A stretch of DNA of 64,000 nt from contig NC_081407.1 in the NCBI RefSeq assembly GCF_030272615.1, positions 379,895,179 to 379,959,178 of the forward strand, written 5' to 3'. Under the pieces are notes generated by a model, which searched no databases, was not told the DNA's origin, and saw only the letters and a list, made by a program, of their open reading frames with translations. Position 1 is the stretch's first letter, and each line of letters starts with the position of its first letter. Shown one piece after another: positions 59,301-64,000 of this stretch. A program made the translations under genes and the position numbers. The DNA comes from Cryptomeria japonica (taxonomy: Eukaryota > Streptophyta > Pinopsida > Cupressales > Cupressaceae).

Positions 59301-60680
59301 AGTATCTTTCCACCATGCTGGTTTGACTTGAGGCTCATAGTTTGATAGCTTAGGTAGAGTGACCAAATTTTGAGAGAGGAGTTGTCGCAACACTGTTTCA
59401 ATGGGTTCCCCTAAGGGAGTGTATGTGCGTTTTTGTTTTTGTGGACGAGGTCTTGGTTCATCATGAGATGTGATGCGACCTTGATTAAGAGGAACATTTG
59501 TGTTATTTTGAGGTGGAGGATTTTGTCCTGCAAACCGAACCACAGGTTGTGCATTTTGGACAGTCCGAGCATCCACAACTCCATCGTTGACGATGTTCTT
59601 ATTCTTGTTCCAGAAGTTCGGTTTATCGCTATTGAAGCGCGGGCGAGGAGCATCTTTTGGTTCATTATAGATTTTGATGAGTCCTTTTTTGATGAGTGCC
59701 CTTTCACATTTTATACCCTTGGTGATCATATCGTTAAAAGAGTCTGTGTCTTTGACATCCAGGTGAAATTCCATTTCTTCGTTTAAGTTGGAAATGAAAA
59801 TTTCCACTAGTTCTCGTTCAGGTAACTGAAGAGAACGTCTGCTAGACATTTGGCGCCATCGTTGCAGGAATACTGCGAATAATTCACCTGGTTTTTGTTT
59901 GGTGTTGCATAGATCAGCCATGGTGATGTCGCGTTCAATATTATAAGAGTAATGAGATAGGAACTTCTGGATGAGTTCCTCAAATGTTCTAATGCCACCT
60001 GGAAGTCGGGAAAACCATGATGTGGTTGTTCCTCCCAAGCTTTGGGGAAAAAGGCGCATTAGGTATGTGTCCTCATAAGCTACTTCAAGACAAGCAGAAT
60101 GAAATTCTCGGACATGATCACGGGGATCCCCCTTTCCTCTATATTTTTCAAATTTGGGTGTTTCAAACCCGCGTGGAAAGGGTGGCATATAAAGATTCCT
60201 ATCAAACGGATAGGGACAGATGTCGTTAAGTGAAAATTGATTGGTCTTAACACCACTATGAAGTTGTTGGGCGAGATTCGCGACTTGTTGCCGCAACATC
60301 TCCATTTCATTTGGAGGAGGAGGTGGTGGGTTACCTCGAGGGATGTTATATCTGATGGGATCTCTACGTCTTTCCTCCTCATGGCGACTTTTTCTTTCTG
60401 ATGCTTGTCTTAATTGGGCAAGATCAAAGTCTGAGGGGAGTTTGGCTCCTTCTTGAGCAAGTCTTAAGAAGTGAGCATCCGCATTGCTCCTGAGAATTTC
60501 ATCAAATAATCTGTTAAAGTGAGGGTTATGCTGAACCCTTTCGATTGTTGAAGGAGTGGGACTACTTGGGTTTTCATCATTTACATTTCCTCCAAGTGCT
60601 TCTTGAAATTCATTGAGGTTGTCCTCTTCTTCCTCAATTTCCATTTCTCGTTGCCTTGATCGTGATCGGGTTTGAGCCAT
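53400..60680 (-). CDS. gag-pol polyprotein of element F
   Basis: Start chosen at MAQTRSRSRQ (60680), because the upstream in-frame stretch looks non-coding. Approximate order in residues: gag domain 175-300 (SWFSRLPGGIRTFEEL), zinc knuckle near 470 (CEFHQGRGHKTSNC), aspartic protease 650-765 (VLIDNGAGLN), G-patch-like segment 925-970 (GKGLLIMQRMGYDG, GNTGLGFEK), reverse transcriptase 1400-1590 (YVDD near 1553), RNase H 1685-1785, second archaeal-type RNase H 1842-1963 (WKLYFDGSYTRHGSGAG, CTNNIAEYEAL, YGDSQLV, ADAM), integrase with HHCC finger near 2077-2120 and DDE core 2130-2245 (GLDLVG, TDNG, QAEASNK), then a C-terminal domain (FEVGDLVLRE). Gag and pol are in one frame. The coding region looks nearly whole, about one break. 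It makes the particle and the enzymes that copy and insert the element. Confidence 0.85.
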
Positions 60681-61132
60681 TTTGTTTACAAGTTTTGTTT
60701 GAAGTTGATTGAAGATGATGATGAGTGGTGATGAAATGCAAGATTGATTGGTTGGTGATTTGTGTTGTATGGGGATCTCTAGCACTTTTAAGGTAGATGT
60801 AACCGAAATTCCTTTCTTTGAATTGCTTGTTTGTTTGATAAGTTTGGATGTGATAAGGTGTAGAGAAATCTGAGATGTGTTACAGATTTTGACTACCTAG
60901 CAATGAGAGGATTCACTCATGAACTAGTTTTAACCTGCGTAGATGTGTCTCTTAGGATGAGCTTATCCTAGATGTAGAAACAATCTAAAAGTGATGTGAT
61001 GTGTTTGATTTCAAGCAATATCTAAAAAAGGAATCTTGGGACAAGAACCTCTTAATGTTTTGAGAGTTGGGATGGATTGATGATGAAGTGATGATGTATG
61101 AGTGGGATGATGGATGAAAATGTTTTCAACTT
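60681..61132 (-). other. Leader next to gag, element F
   Basis: Non-coding apart from a short in-frame extension of gag that is probably untranslated. Confidence 0.45.
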
Positions 61133-61654
61133 TCAATAAAAACTTTGTGTCACAAATGGGACAAACTCTTCTTCTTCCCTTTCAGACGTTGGTGGTACTT
61201 CTCGAGCTGTGTTGTAGGTGATACAGATGTTTGGGAAGAAATTGGGATTAATCTTTCCTCCTTGATTTTTGTGATAACTCAGAGCTCTATATTGCATAAA
61301 AGCTCTGCGGTTCAATGATTCTGAATCAAACTCGTTTGTTTTACCTTGAAGGTATAGACGCATGCGATGTAGAAAGACTCTATGGGAGACAAAGATTTGT
61401 CGATTGATATAGAAGAATTTCCTCCTTTTGATTAAAGCCTTTGAGCTTAATGGTCTCCTTTTCAAGTTGATATTCTGATGACACTTCTTCTTTCGCAAGA
61501 TGTGAAGAATGGTCATAAAATTTGTCTCTTTGTTTGTTTGCACTTTGTTTTTGGTATTTTTGGTTGTGTTGACAGATGTTGGATGAATACTTTGTTTTTG
61601 GGATTGATTTTCTGATTTTTCTTTGACAAGAAAACAAAGCAAGCACACAAACAC
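61133..61654 (-). CDS. Leader ORF of element F (173 residues, unknown)
   Basis: Open from ATG 61654. The N-terminal third is basic and low complexity (KSENQSQKQSI). The rest looks protein-like, with FYINRQIFVSHRVFLHRM, YLQGKTNEFDSESLNRRAF and an acidic end EREEEEFVPF. Tat/Ogre elements are known to carry an extra ORF between the 5' LTR and gag; this lies in that position. I see no recognised domain, and its translation is unproven. Confidence 0.4.
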   Translation of the reverse strand: MFVCLLCFLVKEKSENQSQKQSIHPTSVNTTKNTKNKVQTNKETNFMTILHILRKKKCHQNINLKRRPLSSKALIKRRKFFYINRQIFVSHRVFLHRMRLYLQGKTNEFDSESLNRRAFMQYRALSYHKNQGGKINPNFFPNICITYNTAREVPPTSEREEEEFVPFVTQSFY

Positions 61655-63384
61655 AAGATTGTAGCCTCAAAGGCACAAATGAGTATGGGTCTAGATCAAC
61701 CCAATTCTTGGACTTGTTTTTGACCCTTCCTTTAGATGTATTTTAAGGTGTATTTCCAAAGCCTGAAGTCGGCTCAATTTGCTCTAGGTCTGTAAAACGA
61801 ACACACTTCAAACACTCTTTATCCCTATGGTCAAATGGCCAGTTGTGATAAATTTAGCCCACATCTTGATATTTCTTCGACTTTGGTACTACATACCTTA
61901 TGAATCCCGCCGTGGCAGGTAAGGATGTGATATACTAAGTCTTGCACGAGCATAACAAATAGATGATCCCTATGATGGGGGAGTCACCACTTTTATCAAG
62001 CCACAAGTGACTTTTCAAAAAGCTATGTTTCTACTCAAGGAAATATGTATGGTGAGTATCTTGGGAGCAAAACCATCTATGCTCTTGCACTAAATTATAT
62101 CTCAAATATCCTCAATCAATAGAACAGGTGGGCTACTACTTAAAGGTGTTTAGTCATGTTCGATGTTTTTGGACATAAGTTCATTCTGCAGTGACTCACT
62201 TAAGAGCCTTGTAACTGGTGGTGGGGCCCATTTGTCCTTTCGGCCAGTTACACTGTAGGAACAGCTATACCCAAGGCTACAGCTTTATCTCTCACCTGAT
62301 TTCTATAGCGGCTCGAAGGATTTACCGCTCGAGGTCGTTCCCAAGAGTATCGATCCCTTGGCAGGCCTCTCTTAAAAAGATAAAATATGAGTGTTACTAA
62401 CACTTTTCTCTTGCACCTAGGACCACGAAAGCCAAGGGAGAGGATAGTGTGTGTTAGAAGTAGGACCACTCGACCAACTCTTTGCACAAGTGTGCCAAGC
62501 ACGAAAAACACTTGTTCTTTTTAATCTATCATTGCAATGTGATCTAACTATTTGGAGATGTTGCTCCAACAATCATGGTGTTCTTTTTAATTTTCAAAGG
62601 CAATTGTTTGAGTAAACTAGAATTTGAAAATCCTGGTCAACTTAATGAAAAACACGTTTGCATGAAGTAAGATTGCTTTAAAAATGAGACAAGTTGATTG
62701 TGAATTTTATTTGCACCAAAAATGGAAGTGTGGATTGTGAGTTTTATCTTGATGCAAGAAATAAATTTTGCCTTGTTTATTTTAAGCACCAAAACGAAGT
62801 TTGTTTCCTAACTTGCAAAAAAAAAAAAAAAAAAAAAAAAAAGTTGTTTTTGTATAAGTTTGTGGTTCTTTTTACCTTTGAACAATGAAATTCTTTTTAA
62901 GAGCCCCAAACAAATGTGTGATTCTTTTTCAAAAGCCCAAATTTGAAATGTGAAGTTAATTTTAAACCAAAATAAAAAGTGAATTCATTTTTAAAACCAA
63001 CTTCAAAAACAAGTTAGTAAAAAATATAAATCTACTCTTTAATCTAATTTAAATCTGCACAAAAGAGAAAAATAGTTAGTAAAATCTGCCTATTTGGTGG
63101 GCTTCTACAAGCCTAAATTTTTTTATTTTTTTTTTGGTTACAAGGTGATTTGTACAACGTTTTGTTACAATAGCGCTAGTCTGCGTTTGAACAGAGGCAC
63201 TATTTAACACAAACGTATTAAAAGAAAGGGAAAGACAGAGAAGGGAAAAGCACTGAAACAGGGGGAATAGCGCCAAAATAATGCCAAACGCACCAAAACA
63301 GTGTCAAAATCGCAACCTGTGTGACATTTTCAACATTCAAACATGTTATTGGTTAAAAAAAAAAAAATGATCTTTTTGGTGTTT
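61655..63384 (-). other. Leader between primer site and leader ORF, element F
   Basis: No gene. Contains a 24-base poly-A run near 62818 (poly-T on the element strand) and a second A-run near 63357. Confidence 0.5.
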
Positions 63385-63385
63385 G

Positions 63386-63405
63386 GATTCACGTCGGGTT
63401 CACCA
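63386..63405 (-). promoter_or_regulatory. Primer-binding site of element F (Trp tRNA)
   Basis: On the minus strand TGGTGAACCCGACGTGAATC, two bases inside the LTR. Fully complementary to the 3' end of plant cytosolic tRNA-Trp (CCA) including the CCA tail, as remembered. Confidence 0.8.
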
Positions 63406-63407
63406 AA

Positions 63408-64000
63408 TGATGCTCTGCAAAAAGGATTAGAAAATCTGTTTGATGGCAACACACACAAGAGCACAAGAAACAAACGTTAGTGTTAGCAACAAAAGATTAT
63501 CCTAAACAGGCATATCAAGAGAGATATTAAGCATGAAATAGAAAGCATATAAACATAAAATGAAATAGCTAATCAAGATGCTCATAGTTGCTCCTCCCTT
63601 GTTCCTCTCCTCTCCAAGTCCCAAATGAGTGTAGCTCTCAGCAGCTTTTTGCACTATGGATGCTTATGGAGGATTGAGATTTAATACTAAGCTTCAAATA
63701 TGAAATGAAAAGCTAAATACTATGCTAGAGTAGATAGTGATGCTATGAAAAAGCTCTATGCTAATGCCAGTATAACAACAATACTCTAAAATGCTTCTCC
63801 TTTGCTTGAGGAGAAGGGTTCTATTTATAGAAGAAATGGGGAAATGAAGGGTTAAGATTGAATGGTTTAATCAAGGGCCAAACTTGAAAGTTGGGGATCC
63901 ATGTGCACAATTGGCACCAATAAAATGGTGACAAGTGTCAACATAGGATTGGGTTGAGAGAGGAGGTTGGAGGCATTAAAGGCCTGAGAAGACTTCATGG
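63408..64000 (-). repeat. 5' LTR of element F (partial, continues past the window)
   Basis: 593 bp matching 49158-49750 with one difference (g at 49632 in the 3' LTR, a at 63882 here). Confidence 0.9.

Larger units (their letters stand above)
49158..64000 (-). mobile_element. Element F: young, nearly whole Tat-like Ty3/gypsy retrotransposon
   Basis: Reads on the minus strand: 5' LTR (partly outside the window), Trp-tRNA primer site, 2.7 kb leader, gag-pol, 2.4 kb 3' non-coding zone, polypurine tract and 3' LTR. If the 5' LTR is as long as the 3' one (1,820 bp) the element ends near 65227, total about 16 kb. The two LTRs share 592 of the 593 bases visible in both, so insertion was recent. The second RNase H after RT-RNase H marks the Tat lineage. 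It looks almost whole, with about one break in the coding part. It is inserted in the pol end of its relative, element E. Confidence 0.9.

Noticed and set aside
62218-62511. Short ORFs in the leader of element F
   Set aside because: No domain, no conservation visible, lengths expected by chance.
63386-63405. tRNA-Trp-like sequence as a tRNA gene
   Set aside because: Only the 3' end complement is present, at the exact primer-site position beside an LTR; no cloverleaf surrounds it.

Overview
This looks like intergenic plant nuclear DNA built almost entirely of mobile elements stacked inside one another. The plant assignment rests on four things seen here: initiator-Met and Trp tRNA primer sites in LTR elements, a Ty3/gypsy element of the Tat type with a second RNase H, antisense 'plant mobile domain' genes, and L1-type LINEs with a plant-style ORF1. 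The loose, AT-rich nesting with many decayed layers would suit a large, slowly purged genome such as a conifer, but that is inference. I found no host gene with a complete ORF, no tRNA or rRNA gene and no CRISPR array.

Layout, left to right. 1-1714 is the 5' end of a minus-strand LINE with a doubled 64-bp unit at its start. 1715-4105 is AT-rich DNA plus an old LTR with a TATA box. 4171-4672 and 13453-14960 are the two halves of one plus-strand LINE (endonuclease, then reverse transcriptase), split by element A (4673-13447). A is a minus-strand LTR element of copia character that carries gag but no pol, plus a long extra coding region; a solo LTR has landed almost exactly at the end of its 3' LTR. 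14961-24575 holds decayed relatives of A (called C, D and B here), a perfect-TSD solo LTR and two other LTR-like blocks.

24576-32240 is element H, a plus-strand Ty3/gypsy derivative whose gag and protease are replaced by an unrelated ORF. Downstream of pol it carries an antisense plant-mobile-domain (PMD) gene. 32541-33430 is a plus-strand gag remnant. 33700-40130 contains two inverted copies of a ~1.5 kb repeat around another LTR-like block. 40161-41160 is the 5' end of a further A-like element (G), followed by a GA/CT strand-switch repeat and a second solo LTR with perfect TSD.

42323-49157 is element E, an old Tat-like gypsy element (minus strand) with its own antisense PMD gene. Its pol end is interrupted by element F (49158 to beyond 64000), a very young Tat-like gypsy element. 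F has nearly identical LTRs, a Trp-tRNA primer site, and a ~2,400-residue gag-pol that includes a G-patch-like segment between protease and reverse transcriptase.

Two extra-gene systems stand out. The first is a recurring PPT-proximal third coding region (globular part, Thr/Ser/Glu-rich linker, coiled coil) in the pol-less copia-like elements A, B, C and D. The second is the antisense PMD gene of E and H, each with a candidate intron filled by a ~20-bp minisatellite whose unit differs between the two.
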